Counted from the first letter of the stretch, positions 9,004 through 17,839 are shown. The stretch is 64,000 nt of DNA from Desulfotignum sp032250905 (GCA_032250905.1 JAVVEQ010000004.1:62001-126000), one strand, 5' to 3'. Numbers and translations: made by a program. The notes: generated from the sequence alone by a model not told the origin.

Positions 9004-9383
9004 TTGATGCTTCACACGAACTGGCTCCCTACCTGTCAGTTGTTTTAAAACGGAAACCCAGGTCGGTCGCCGCCATTGACGTCAGTTCCCTGACCTCATA
9101 TACGGACACACTGATCATTGTCGAAGCCGGTTCCCACCGCCAGGTAACCTCTCTGGCAGAACATGTCGTCACCGGCTTGAAATCACAAAAAATCAAGCCC
9201 CTGGGGACGGAAGGTATCAAAGAAGGAGAATGGGCACTGCTGGATTACGGCAGTCTGATCATTCATATATTTGAAAGCAAAGCCAAAGCGTTTTATGACC
9301 TGGAGGGCTTGTGGAGTGATGCCCCTCATCTGAATCTGTCTGAATTCGAATCTCCAGTGAAGACACCCGGAAAAACATCATGA
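9000..9383 (+). CDS. rsfS: Ribosome silencing factor RsfS
   Basis: 127 aa of the RsfS/Iojap family, with TDTLIIVEAGSHRQV and the conserved EGIKEGEWALLDYGSLIIHIF. It binds L14 and blocks subunit joining when nutrients are scarce. ATGA overlap with nadD. The nadD-rsfS pairing is common in bacteria. Confidence 0.95.
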   Translation: MIDASHELAPYLSVVLKRKPRSVAAIDVSSLTSYTDTLIIVEAGSHRQVTSLAEHVVTGLKSQKIKPLGTEGIKEGEWALLDYGSLIIHIFESKAKAFYDLEGLWSDAPHLNLSEFESPVKTPGKTS

Positions 9384-9435
9384 CACCGGTACCGGCACCC
9401 TGCTCATAATCGATTGAAAAACAAAGGCGTCATTC

Positions 9436-9945
9436 ATGATGGAACAGATTACAGACTATATCACAAGCAAGCCGATCCATCTGATCGGGCCTGAAATCAG
9501 CCGCCAGAATTTCGAAAAATTTCTGGTGGAAACCAAAGGATATGAAAAACGGGAAGTTTTTGTGGATGAACCCCTGACCGTCCAATTCAAAGGAGAAGAT
9601 TATGTATCCTCCATTGATCTGGTGGTCTGCATTAAAGATCTGGCCGTCATGGCCGTGACCTGTGTGGCTGGCTCCATCGGCTCATATGAACGGGAAATCC
9701 TGGCAGGGGCCCGGCTGGTCAGAAGCTATCAGATTCCCTTTGCCGTGTCCACGGATGCCAAAGACGCGGTGATCATGGACACTCTGACCGGCAAAACCAT
9801 CGGTAAGGGTCTGGCCGCTGTGCCGTCCCGTGAACAGATGGGAAAAAAACTTCCGGACCTGTTATTTGCACCCCTTGATGAAACAAAAAAGGAGCGGGAG
9901 ATGATCATCTACCGCTCCTTTAACATGGAAAAAGTCAATCGGTGA
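9436..9945 (+). CDS. Stand-alone HsdR N-terminal-like (type I restriction nuclease fold) protein
   Basis: 169 aa. The segment YEKREVFVDEPLTVQF followed by SSIDLVVCIKDLAVMAVTC resembles the PD-(D/E)XK-like N-terminal domain of type I restriction R subunits. No helicase part, hsdM or hsdS gene is nearby, so this is not a complete restriction system. Such short proteins are seen as conserved hypotheticals in Desulfobacterota. The active-site lysine is uncertain, so activity cannot be claimed. The stop is 6 bp from the convergent gene, and that gene's terminator lies inside this coding sequence. Confidence 0.6.
   Translation: MMEQITDYITSKPIHLIGPEISRQNFEKFLVETKGYEKREVFVDEPLTVQFKGEDYVSSIDLVVCIKDLAVMAVTCVAGSIGSYEREILAGARLVRSYQIPFAVSTDAKDAVIMDTLTGKTIGKGLAAVPSREQMGKKLPDLLFAPLDETKKEREMIIYRSFNMEKVNR
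9885..9921 (-). terminator. Rho-independent terminator of the minus-strand zinc-ribbon gene, inside the convergent CDS
   Basis: Perfect 10-bp arms AAAGGAGCGG (9888-9897) and CCGCTCCTTT (9912-9921) flank a 14-base loop. Read on the minus strand the hairpin is followed by a run of six T (9885-9890 are all A on the plus strand). It lies within the last 60 bases of the plus-strand gene ending at 9945. Confidence 0.75.
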
Positions 9946-9951
9946 TCCTGG

Positions 9952-10620
9952 TTAAAATTCCCGCTGGCAGTGCCTGCAGATTTTAGCCCTTTTTTTAATA
10001 ATTTCTGCGCAAGAGGGGCATTCACGGGTAAAATGGCGCTCATGAAGCTGATCAATGGCAGCCTTTACCCCGCTCTCCAGCACCGGTGTGGGAAACTTGT
10101 GGTTGACCAGCGGTTCGATAGCTTCCACGCCGCCCAGTTCTCCGACCATTTCAGCTGCCTTGAGCCGGGCACGGTTGGGAGTCGACGCATCCAGCAGCAT
10201 CTTCAAAATTTCATCCCAATCCTTTGAGATATAATAATCCGTGAGAATGGAAAACGCCTGTTTGGTTTTTTCCTTGAGTTCGTTCTGGCGGATCAGCGCT
10301 TCATTATCCAGTTTGCTTCCGGTGGCACCCACCGGGCTGAACACGGGCATGTATTCAAAATTCTTCTGACCCGGTTCGTTAATGCACCGGTAGGATGCCG
10401 GGGCTTCCATGGTATCTTTGAGATGATCCCATCCTTTTCTGTAGGACGGACACTCATCATTAAAGCACACAAACAGATACGGGGTTCCCCATCCCAGCCC
10501 ATCGGAAAAATTGATGGGTGGCACTTCCCACAGTATCATCTCTTCTTTGCAATGGGGGCAGACAGGTTTATCCATCTGGATATATTTATCAAGCAGCTCT
10601 TCTTTTGTTTCAAATGCCAT
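9952..10620 (-). CDS. Protein with two zinc-ribbon motifs flanking a HEAT-like segment, unknown function
   Basis: 222 aa from the ATG at 10620, chosen because AAGGAG sits 9 bases upstream; the ATG at 10629 abuts that site too closely. An N-terminal CPHC (about 21) with a later CFNDEC forms one likely zinc site, and the C-terminal CPSC with CRHC another. Between them, ARLKAAEMVGELGGVEAIEPLV resembles a HEAT repeat, as in scaffold proteins. It is monocistronic with its own terminator. The function is not recognised; a protein- or nucleic-acid-binding role is inference. Confidence 0.7.
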   Translation of the reverse strand: MAFETKEELLDKYIQMDKPVCPHCKEEMILWEVPPINFSDGLGWGTPYLFVCFNDECPSYRKGWDHLKDTMEAPASYRCINEPGQKNFEYMPVFSPVGATGSKLDNEALIRQNELKEKTKQAFSILTDYYISKDWDEILKMLLDASTPNRARLKAAEMVGELGGVEAIEPLVNHKFPTPVLESGVKAAIDQLHERHFTRECPSCAEIIKKRAKICRHCQREF

Positions 10621-10709
10621 TATGTTCATCTCCTTTTGAAAAGTCTGACGGCTTCAAGGAAAATAATCAGCCCCCTGCGCTTGTCAATCAATTATCGATC
10701 GATCCACTC

Positions 10710-12734
10710 TCAATTGATCACAGCCAGCACATCATCCCTTGCCACGGCATCACCCGTATCAAAATGAATGGCGGCGATGGTGCCACTTTTAGGTGCCGGC
10801 AGGGCATTTTCCATTTTCATGGCCTCAATGACCACCACGGTTTCCCCCTCTTCCACCGCCTCTCCCACCTGTTTTTCATACCGGATCACCATGCCGGGCA
10901 TGGGGGCCGTCACCGGGGTGCCGCTGCCATGGCCCTTATCTGCGTTTCGGGCAGGAGATGTTTCCGCCGAATCCTGACGTTCGGGTTCCGGTTCGGGTCT
11001 TGCGGGTGGCCGTGCTTCAGGCCCGGCTGAAGAGCGCCCGGGCGCCGGGGTCCGGGGAGTTGATAGGTCAGCTGCCGGTGCCACGCGGGTGATTCTCTCA
11101 GTTCCGCCCTCCTCTTCCACAGCGACCTCAAAGCACTCTCCATCCACGAACACCTTGAACATCCGGGTATTTTCCGTTTTTTCGAAACAAGGTTTCTCCA
11201 CCAGTTCTCCGGCTCTGGCTTTTTTGATCCAGTCATCCTGTTTTTTGACATCTGCCAGGGTGATCGGCTTGAGTGCATCCGGCATTTGTTCCAATCCGTA
11301 TTTCTGCTTGAGAAATTTTTTCCCGGTAACTGGAAACAAGGCATACAGCAACAGATCTTCATCGTTTTTGGCCAGATCCCCGATCTCCTTTTTCGCTTTT
11401 TCCAGCTCCGGTTCCAGCACCTGGGCAGGCCGGCAGGTGATAGGTTCTTCCCCTCTGGCATACCCTTTCAGCGCTTTTTTCTGAACCTCCGGATCAATGG
11501 GCACGGATGTCTTCCCATACAGGCCATAACACAGATCCTTGACCTGGCCTGAGATCATCTTGTATCGCTCTTCTTTGGTATCGAACAGCACATTGTTCAC
11601 GGTCTGGGTACCCACAATCTGGCTGGTGGGCGTCACCAGGGGAATCTGTCCCAGTTCTTTTCTCACCCGGGGCAGTTCACTGTATACCTGATCGATCTTA
11701 TCCAGAGAATCCATCTCCCGCAACTGGTTCACCAGGTTGGACAGCATCCCGCCGGGGGTCTGATGCAGCAGCACGTTGATATCGATGAGCGACACCTTGG
11801 TATCATCCAGCAGATGCTTGTATTTGGGCATCACCTCTCTTTCCAGGATCTCGTTGATGTCTGCCAGTGCCCGTATATCAAATCCGGTATCCCGGCTGGT
11901 ACCCAGCAGCGCCATCACCAGGGGCTCAAGAGCTGCATGAGAGGTGCGGTATGCATAGGGTGTCACACAGGTGTCAATAATGTCCACACCGGCTTCCACG
12001 GCCTTGAGATGGGACAAGGGAGACATGCCCGAAGTAAAATGGCTGTGCAGGTGGATCAACGGTTTGACGCTGGCCTTCAGTGCCTTTACCAGTTCATAGG
12101 CATCATAGGGCGCGATCAGTCCGGCCATGTCTTTGATGCAGATGGAGTCCGCCCCCATCTCTTCCAGTTCTTTGGCTTTCTGAACGTAATAATCCAGATT
12201 GTATACCTTTCCCCCCAGCCGGGGCTCGGTAAGGGTATAGCAGATACATCCCTGAAAATGGGCACCGCACTCCTTGATCACCGGCACCACGGTTTCAAAA
12301 TTTCGGTAATCATTAAGCGCATCAAAAGTTCTGAAAATTTCCAACCCGTTGTCTACGGTTTTTTTAACAAACAATTTGGCCACATCATCGGCATAATTCC
12401 GATACCCCACCAGGTTCTGTCCCCTCAGCAGCATGGAAAAAGGGGTCTTTTTAAAATACCGTTTCAACGTGCGCAGCCGTTCCCAGGGATCTTCCCCCAG
12501 AAACCGGTGCATGGTGTCGAACGTCGCTCCACCCCAGACCTCCACGGCCCAGAAACCGATTTCGTCCATGCGTTCGGCTACCGGGATCATGTCTTCGGTT
12601 CTGCCTCTTGTGGCAAACAGCGACTGGTGGCCATCCCGCAGAGAGATATCCTCCACTTTCAAGGGATTCGCCGCCCGTGGGCGGTCGGCGTCATAATTCA
12701 TCTGTATCGTTTTAACCTGGGTATGTTCCGTCAT
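10710..12734 (-). CDS. Biotin-carrying carboxyltransferase (pyruvate carboxylase subunit B / OadA / transcarboxylase 5S+1.3S type)
   Basis: 674 aa. Residues 1-~460 are the carboxyltransferase barrel (SLRDGHQSLFATR at the start, HLHSHFTSG later). A Pro/Glu/Ala-rich linker (~565-600) leads to a biotinyl domain with EAMKMEN, whose biotinylated lysine is residue 640. The family moves CO2 between biotin and pyruvate/oxaloacetate. With the 12S-like gene two places upstream and no sodium-pump beta subunit in the window, it may be the pyruvate-side half of a methylmalonyl-CoA:pyruvate transcarboxylase. Pyruvate carboxylase subunit B or an oxaloacetate decarboxylase alpha subunit are alternatives. GGGAGAAAA precedes the ATG. 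Confidence 0.85.
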   Translation of the reverse strand: MTEHTQVKTIQMNYDADRPRAANPLKVEDISLRDGHQSLFATRGRTEDMIPVAERMDEIGFWAVEVWGGATFDTMHRFLGEDPWERLRTLKRYFKKTPFSMLLRGQNLVGYRNYADDVAKLFVKKTVDNGLEIFRTFDALNDYRNFETVVPVIKECGAHFQGCICYTLTEPRLGGKVYNLDYYVQKAKELEEMGADSICIKDMAGLIAPYDAYELVKALKASVKPLIHLHSHFTSGMSPLSHLKAVEAGVDIIDTCVTPYAYRTSHAALEPLVMALLGTSRDTGFDIRALADINEILEREVMPKYKHLLDDTKVSLIDINVLLHQTPGGMLSNLVNQLREMDSLDKIDQVYSELPRVRKELGQIPLVTPTSQIVGTQTVNNVLFDTKEERYKMISGQVKDLCYGLYGKTSVPIDPEVQKKALKGYARGEEPITCRPAQVLEPELEKAKKEIGDLAKNDEDLLLYALFPVTGKKFLKQKYGLEQMPDALKPITLADVKKQDDWIKKARAGELVEKPCFEKTENTRMFKVFVDGECFEVAVEEEGGTERITRVAPAADLSTPRTPAPGRSSAGPEARPPARPEPEPERQDSAETSPARNADKGHGSGTPVTAPMPGMVIRYEKQVGEAVEEGETVVVIEAMKMENALPAPKSGTIAAIHFDTGDAVARDDVLAVIN

Positions 12735-12757
12735 AACTGTTTTCTCCCAAAAAAAGT

Positions 12758-12979
12758 TTATTTAAACATGCGCAGCTGCATCATGGTGTTGGCCTGCATC
12801 ATGGCCTGACGGCCCGCCAGAGCCCAGATGTTGAGCCCCGGTCCCGACGGCATGCACCGGGCCAGGTGTTCAGATCGGATCTCCGCCGAATCCGCCCCCT
12901 GCTCTGCAAGGGCCGCATCAAGGTCCGTCATGTAAGCCGTCACCGCGGCCATGACAGCCGCCTGTTTTTTTCTGTCCAT
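12758..12979 (-). CDS. 73-residue OadG/MmdD-like soluble accessory protein
   Basis: Opens with a helix of the form AAVMAAVTAYM and ends with IWALAGRQAMMQ. Both resemble the soluble tail of gamma/delta subunits of biotin-dependent decarboxylases, but the usual N-terminal membrane helix is missing. It sits between the two carboxyltransferase genes (11 bp after mmdA, 23 bp before the biotin protein), so a scaffold joining the subunits is a reasonable inference. The family assignment rests on short motifs only. Confidence 0.6.
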   Translation of the reverse strand: MDRKKQAAVMAAVTAYMTDLDAALAEQGADSAEIRSEHLARCMPSGPGLNIWALAGRQAMMQANTMMQLRMFK

Positions 12980-12990
12980 GCCTCCCCCTT

Positions 12991-14544
12991 TTATACCGGA
13001 ATGTTTCCGTGTTTCTTGGCCGGTCGTGACTCGCGTTTGGTGGCAATGGCTTCCAAAGCATCAATGAGCCGGGGCCGGGTTTCAGACGGCTGAATCACGG
13101 CATCCACATATCCCCGGGCCGCCGCACAATAAGGATTGGAAAACCGCTCATTGTATTCCGCAATTTTTTCCTTTCGCCTGGCTGCCGGATCCTCTGCTGA
13201 TTTGATTTCTCTGGCGTGGATGATATTGGCAGCCCCTTCCGCTCCCATGACCGCGATCTCCGCACTGGGCCAGGCGAATGCCATGTCCGCCCCCAGGTGT
13301 TTGGAACACATGGCCAGGTAAGAACCGCCGTAATCTTTACGGGTGATCAGCAGCAGTTTGGGCACCGTGGCCTCGGAATAGCACCACAGCAGCTTGGCGC
13401 CGTGACGGATGATCCCGCCCCATTCCTGGTTGGAGCCTGGCAGATACCCGGGCACATCCGCGATGGTGAGCATGGGAATGTTGAAGGCATCGCAGAACCG
13501 GATGAACCGGGTGGCCTTGTCCGACGCATTGATATCCAGGCATCCGGCCAGGTGACTGGGCTGATTGGCGATAATACCTATGGACCGGCCGTTGAGCCGG
13601 GCAAAACAGACCACAATGTTTTTGGCATAATACTGGTGGGGCTCAAAAAAAATACCGTCATCCACAATGGACCGTATCACTTTTTTCATGTCATAAGCCC
13701 GGTTGGGACTGTCAGGAATCACGGTGTCCAGGACCGGGTCCATACGGGTGGGATCATCCTTGGGCTCCATAAAAGGCGGGTCTTCCATGTTGTTGGCGGG
13801 CAGATAGGACAGAAGGATTTTTATCTGCCCGATGCAGTCTTCATCCGATTCGCAGGCGAAATGGGCCACCCCGGATTTTTCGTTGTGGGCCATGGCACCC
13901 CCCAGATCCTCAAAGGAAATCTCTTCCCCTGTTACCGCCTTGATCACGTTGGGGCCGGTGATGAACATGTAGGAACTTTTTTTGACCATGAACACGAAAT
14001 CAGTCATGGCCGGAGAATACACGGCACCCCCGGCAGTGGGCCCCATGATGGCAGAAATCTGGGGGATCACTCCGGAACTGGCGGAATTTCTGAAAAAAAT
14101 CTCTCCATATCCGGACAGGGCATCAATCCCTTCCTGAATCCGGGCCCCGCCTGAATCATTCATTCCGATAACCGGGGCGCCCGCCTTGAGGGCCATATCC
14201 ATGATCTTGCAGATCTTTTTGGCCTGCATCTCACCCAGTGATCCAGCCCGGGCTGTGAAATCCTGGGCATAAGCAAACACGATCCGGCCATCCACTCTGC
14301 CATGGCCGGTCACCACCCCGTCCGCGGGAATCGTCACCTTTTCCATCCCAAAATTGGTACACCGGTGGGTCACAAACATATCCAGTTCCCTGAAACTGCC
14401 GTTATCAAACAGGCAGTCCAGCCGTTCTCTGGCATTAAGTCTACCCTGTTCCCGCCGTTTATCCAATGCGGCGTCTCCCCCCATTTTCAAAATTTCCTGT
14501 TCTTTCTGCTTCAGGGTCTGGATATTGTCTGATGTGGCTCCCAT
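12991..14544 (-). CDS. mmdA: Acyl-CoA carboxyltransferase (methylmalonyl-CoA decarboxylase alpha / propionyl-CoA carboxylase beta / transcarboxylase 12S)
   Basis: 517 aa, typical for the family. The opening RREQGRLNARERLDCLFD, the oxyanion-hole region GPTAGGAVYSPAMTDF and GANIIHAREI are characteristic. It transfers carboxyl groups between biotin and propionyl/methylmalonyl-CoA. The ATG follows AAGGA by about 8 bases. It is first of the three-gene set with the 73-aa protein and the biotin-bearing protein. A biotin carboxylase (accC) is absent from the window, which favours transcarboxylation or decarboxylation over ATP-driven carboxylation, unless accC lies elsewhere. Confidence 0.9.
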   Translation of the reverse strand: MGATSDNIQTLKQKEQEILKMGGDAALDKRREQGRLNARERLDCLFDNGSFRELDMFVTHRCTNFGMEKVTIPADGVVTGHGRVDGRIVFAYAQDFTARAGSLGEMQAKKICKIMDMALKAGAPVIGMNDSGGARIQEGIDALSGYGEIFFRNSASSGVIPQISAIMGPTAGGAVYSPAMTDFVFMVKKSSYMFITGPNVIKAVTGEEISFEDLGGAMAHNEKSGVAHFACESDEDCIGQIKILLSYLPANNMEDPPFMEPKDDPTRMDPVLDTVIPDSPNRAYDMKKVIRSIVDDGIFFEPHQYYAKNIVVCFARLNGRSIGIIANQPSHLAGCLDINASDKATRFIRFCDAFNIPMLTIADVPGYLPGSNQEWGGIIRHGAKLLWCYSEATVPKLLLITRKDYGGSYLAMCSKHLGADMAFAWPSAEIAVMGAEGAANIIHAREIKSAEDPAARRKEKIAEYNERFSNPYCAAARGYVDAVIQPSETRPRLIDALEAIATKRESRPAKKHGNIPV

Positions 14545-14605
14545 ACTAGAAATCCTTCCATGTTCCTTGGTTCATTTATTGGTTCAATTGAATTTTGATG
14601 ACGGG

Positions 14606-15349
14606 CTACTCCACGCTGAACCGCCATGCACAAAACCACTCCCCGGGATGGCTATCCGGGGGACATCCGATACAGGTTGTCTTGATATTCGGATCAAATG
14701 CCGATGCAAAATAGGTGTATTCCACCAATCCAGCTGATTTGCAGGGATAATCCGGCAAATTTTTGCGTTTTCTGGCTGCATGTACCCGGCACTCATTCAT
14801 TTGAAATACAAAACTTTTTGGACCCTCGTCAACAATTGATTGCGTATTTATGAAAGAATACATCCTGAAATTCAAGGCGTTTTTCAAGCCGTCCAGCCCA
14901 GGCCTGTCTCCGAGACCTAAAAACCGTTTGATGGCATGGGCCTCATACGGAGAAAACATTCCCCAACAGGAATCATTGCACCGTTTAGCATCATTCATTC
15001 CCCGGACTTTTTCCACAGACTGAAACCAGACCCCGTCCATGACCAGCCAGTTTTTGGCCAGCCCTTTGAGCAGCTCATTCATGCGGTCTTCATCCATTTC
15101 CGCTACCGCTTTGGGCATCCCGTTTTTCAATTCGAAACCCAGAATATCCGCCATGCGTTTCATGGAAATATCCGTGCCTTCAGGCATCACAGCATCCATC
15201 ATGCATAGTGCCGCATCCATCCCCATCTGATGCCGGATTTCAGAAAACCAGAATCCGTAATGCATAATCATGCGGAATACCATGTCCATCATCAACCGAC
15301 CCTTGTCTTCCCTGGACAGATTCATAAATGCGGGTAAACCATCATTCAT
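14606..15349 (-). CDS. DUF6125-like cysteine-rich protein, unknown function
   Basis: 247 aa. The C-terminal third holds conserved-looking cysteines (MNECRVHAARKRK, TTCIGCPPDSHPGEWFCAW) that could bind a metal or cluster. The rest is helical and methionine-rich. The overall look fits the DUF6125 family of anaerobes; this is recognition by pattern, not search. GAGGAG lies 7 bases before the ATG. It is 13 bp after a glycosyltransferase gene and 61 bp before mmdA, so it may share their transcript. Confidence 0.6.
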   Translation of the reverse strand: MNDGLPAFMNLSREDKGRLMMDMVFRMIMHYGFWFSEIRHQMGMDAALCMMDAVMPEGTDISMKRMADILGFELKNGMPKAVAEMDEDRMNELLKGLAKNWLVMDGVWFQSVEKVRGMNDAKRCNDSCWGMFSPYEAHAIKRFLGLGDRPGLDGLKNALNFRMYSFINTQSIVDEGPKSFVFQMNECRVHAARKRKNLPDYPCKSAGLVEYTYFASAFDPNIKTTCIGCPPDSHPGEWFCAWRFSVE

Positions 15350-15361
15350 TCAACATCTCCT

Positions 15362-16195
15362 CTATTTAATTTGGTTATAAAGCGCCAGATAGGTGCAGGC
15401 TTCCTCCTGTTTCCCTCTTTTGGCACAACCATTGCCATAAATCCGGCATTTTTCCTTGAGCACGGAAACCGCCGCTTTTTGCTGGTCATCCGACAATGTA
15501 CCGGACCGGACCAGATCCCTGATCGCTTCAATACGAAACCGATCCTGGGAATGCCGCCTGGAAAGCTGATCCGCATGCCCTCCGTACTTGACGGTCAACG
15601 CCGTGTCGATAAGATGAATCGGGGTATCCACACTGACCCGCAGCCAGAATTCATAATCTTCGCACACAGGGAAATCCGGCCTGAACATCCCTTTGCGTTC
15701 AAACAGTTTTTTTTTGATCATCACGGCTGACGGGCTCACCAGGCACAGATGAAGAGACGGCTCAAAAATCAGGCCCGAGGGTTTTCTGTGTTTTTTTCTG
15801 GGATTCACCCGGACCCCGTTGCGGATCCAGATCTCTTCTGTCTGACAGATCAAGGCCCCGGGATGGTCCATAAAAAAGGCGGTCTGACATGCGAGTTTTT
15901 CGGGTTTCCATTGATCATCTGAATCCAGTAGCGCCACAAACTCTCCGGTACTGTGACGGATCCCCAAATTCCGGGCACAGCTCACCCCTTTGTTGGGCTG
16001 AACCAGAACCCGGATGCTGTCACCATACGCCGCCAGCACCTTGGGTGTGTGATCGGTGGAGCCGTCATCCACCACAATAATCTCTTTGGGCGCAACGGTC
16101 TGGGCCAAAACCGAATCAATGGCGTGGGCCAGGGTCCATGCCCGGTTGAAACTGGGGATAATCACACTGATCTGGGGAATATCTGTCTGTTTCAT
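15362..16195 (-). CDS. Family 2 (GT-A fold) glycosyltransferase
   Basis: 277 aa. The N-terminus ISVIIPSFNRAWTLAHAIDS, then VVDDGSTD and the metal-binding LLDSDDQW near residue 93, identify a GT2 enzyme using a nucleotide sugar. There is no membrane anchor. Acceptor and donor cannot be predicted. No other polysaccharide genes adjoin; it precedes the DUF6125-like gene by 12 bp. Confidence 0.88.
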   Translation of the reverse strand: MKQTDIPQISVIIPSFNRAWTLAHAIDSVLAQTVAPKEIIVVDDGSTDHTPKVLAAYGDSIRVLVQPNKGVSCARNLGIRHSTGEFVALLDSDDQWKPEKLACQTAFFMDHPGALICQTEEIWIRNGVRVNPRKKHRKPSGLIFEPSLHLCLVSPSAVMIKKKLFERKGMFRPDFPVCEDYEFWLRVSVDTPIHLIDTALTVKYGGHADQLSRRHSQDRFRIEAIRDLVRSGTLSDDQQKAAVSVLKEKCRIYGNGCAKRGKQEEACTYLALYNQIK

Positions 16196-16395
16196 GACCT
16201 ATGCTTATACCATGACCTCTGTTTTTTGTACAAAACCAAGTCACGTTTTTTTGACAGAACCGGGCACAATTGGCCCAACCATTTCAAAAACTGAAAAATT
16301 ATCTGAAGTTTCAGGATCATAGGTTGGTTTATCCTTGATTTTTTTTTATTTTTTTTCCATAATTGATTCTGTTTTTTTAAATTTATGAGGAATTC

Positions 16396-16424
16396 TTGAC
16401 AATCCCATCCAAATCACATTATGA
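16396..16424 (+). promoter_or_regulatory. Candidate promoter for korDABC
   Basis: TTGACA (16396-16401), 17 bases, TTATGA (16419-16424), 46 bases before the first ATG. The rest of the 274-bp gap at 16196-16469 is AT-rich, with poly-T stretches near 16336-16360, and I see no other feature in it. Confidence 0.45.
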
Positions 16425-16469
16425 AACCCTTGAATTTTTGGATACGCATTTTTCACAAATGAGGATACT

Positions 16470-16700
16470 ATGGCAAAAGGCAAATCAGTCATCCATTTAA
16501 TTGATACCCAGTGGTGCAAAGGTTGTGGTATCTGTGTTCACTTCTGCCCCAAACAGGTACTGGAACTGGACAAGAACAGCAAAGCCCGGGCAGTTCGACC
16601 CGAAGATTGCATCGCCTGCAAGTTGTGTGAACTTCGTTGCCCCGATCTGGCAATACAAATAAAAGAAATTCAGGAAAGGGAAAATGACTCAGAAAGATAA
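16470..16700 (+). CDS. korD: 2-oxoacid:ferredoxin oxidoreductase delta subunit (2[4Fe-4S] ferredoxin)
   Basis: 76 aa with two cluster motifs, CKGCGICVHFCP (about 14-25) and CIACKLCELRCP (about 50-61). It carries electrons from the thiamine-diphosphate site to ferredoxin. GAGGATACT precedes the ATG, and the gene overlaps korA by 17 bp. The order delta-alpha-beta-gamma matches KorDABC-type 2-oxoglutarate:ferredoxin oxidoreductases. Confidence 0.92.
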   Translation: MAKGKSVIHLIDTQWCKGCGICVHFCPKQVLELDKNSKARAVRPEDCIACKLCELRCPDLAIQIKEIQERENDSER

Positions 16701-17838
16701 TATCAGATTTATCCAGGGGAATGAAGCCTGTGTGGAAGGGGCCTTGTATGCAGGCCTCAATTTTTTCGCAGGATATCCCATCACTCCGTCCACGGAAATT
16801 GCGGAACACTTGTCTGAAAGACTCCCGCGGCTGGGCGGAAAATTCATCCAGATGGAAGATGAAATCGCTTCCATGGGTGCGATTCTCGGGGCATCCCTTA
16901 CCGGAAAGAAAGTGATGACCGCCACATCCGGCCCCGGGTTTTCTCTGAAACAGGAGGCTTTGGGGTATGCCTGCATGGCGGAGATCCCCTGCGTCATAGC
17001 CAATGTCCAGCGGGGCGGGCCGTCTACCGGAAATCCCACCCATGTCAGTCAGGGGGATGTCAACCAGGCCAGATGGGGCACCCACGGCGATCATTCCATT
17101 ATTGCCCTGACCGCATCCAACAACCAGGATGTGTTCAAAATCACGGTTGAGGCGTTCAATCTGGCGGAGACTTACCGGTCGCCGGTTATCATTCTTCTGG
17201 ATGAGGTGGTGGGGCACATGCGGGAAAAACTCACTATTCCGGAACCCGAAGACATCCCTGTGGTAAGCCGTCTGAGCACATCGGTTCCCAAAGGGGTGGA
17301 CTACCATCCGTATCTGCCCAGGGAAGACGGGCGGTTGCCCATGTCTGACTTCGGTGCCGAACACCGGTACAATGTGACCGGGCTGTTCCATGACATGTGG
17401 GGATTTCCCAGCAACAATCCGAGGGTGGTCAGTGAACTGCTGCGCCATCTGGTGGACAAAATTGAAAACAACGTGGACAGCATCACTCTGTACAAGGAAT
17501 ACTGGCTGGATGATGCAGATTATATCCTGGTGTCCTACGGTTCTTCGGCCCGGTCCGCCATTCACATTGCCAGAAACCGCCGGGCCAGGGGCGTGAAGAT
17601 CGGCGTCCTGGAACTTCAGACCCTGTGGCCGTTTCCCGCGGACATGGTCCGGGAAAAATGCGCCAATGCCAAAGCGGTGCTGGTGGTGGAAATGAACATG
17701 GGACAGGTGATCACCCAGGTGAAAAACGCGGTGGACAACCCCAACAACGTCTTTCTGGCCAACCGCATCGACGGCCAGCTCATCTCGCCCACGGATATCA
17801 AAACCATTTTACGAATGATCCAGGGAAAGGGGGTATAA
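16684..17838 (+). CDS. korA: 2-oxoacid:ferredoxin oxidoreductase alpha subunit
   Basis: 384 aa. GYPITPSTEIAEHLSE near residue 35 and the glycine-rich GGPSTGNPTHVSQGDVNQA are characteristic of the pyrimidine-binding alpha subunit. Together with the beta subunit it decarboxylates 2-oxoglutarate (or a related 2-oxoacid) to the acyl-CoA and reduces ferredoxin. In complete oxidisers this runs the TCA cycle; substrate choice cannot be fixed from sequence. It ends 1 bp before korB. Confidence 0.93.
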   Translation: MTQKDNIRFIQGNEACVEGALYAGLNFFAGYPITPSTEIAEHLSERLPRLGGKFIQMEDEIASMGAILGASLTGKKVMTATSGPGFSLKQEALGYACMAEIPCVIANVQRGGPSTGNPTHVSQGDVNQARWGTHGDHSIIALTASNNQDVFKITVEAFNLAETYRSPVIILLDEVVGHMREKLTIPEPEDIPVVSRLSTSVPKGVDYHPYLPREDGRLPMSDFGAEHRYNVTGLFHDMWGFPSNNPRVVSELLRHLVDKIENNVDSITLYKEYWLDDADYILVSYGSSARSAIHIARNRRARGVKIGVLELQTLWPFPADMVREKCANAKAVLVVEMNMGQVITQVKNAVDNPNNVFLANRIDGQLISPTDIKTILRMIQGKGV

Positions 17839-17839
17839 C

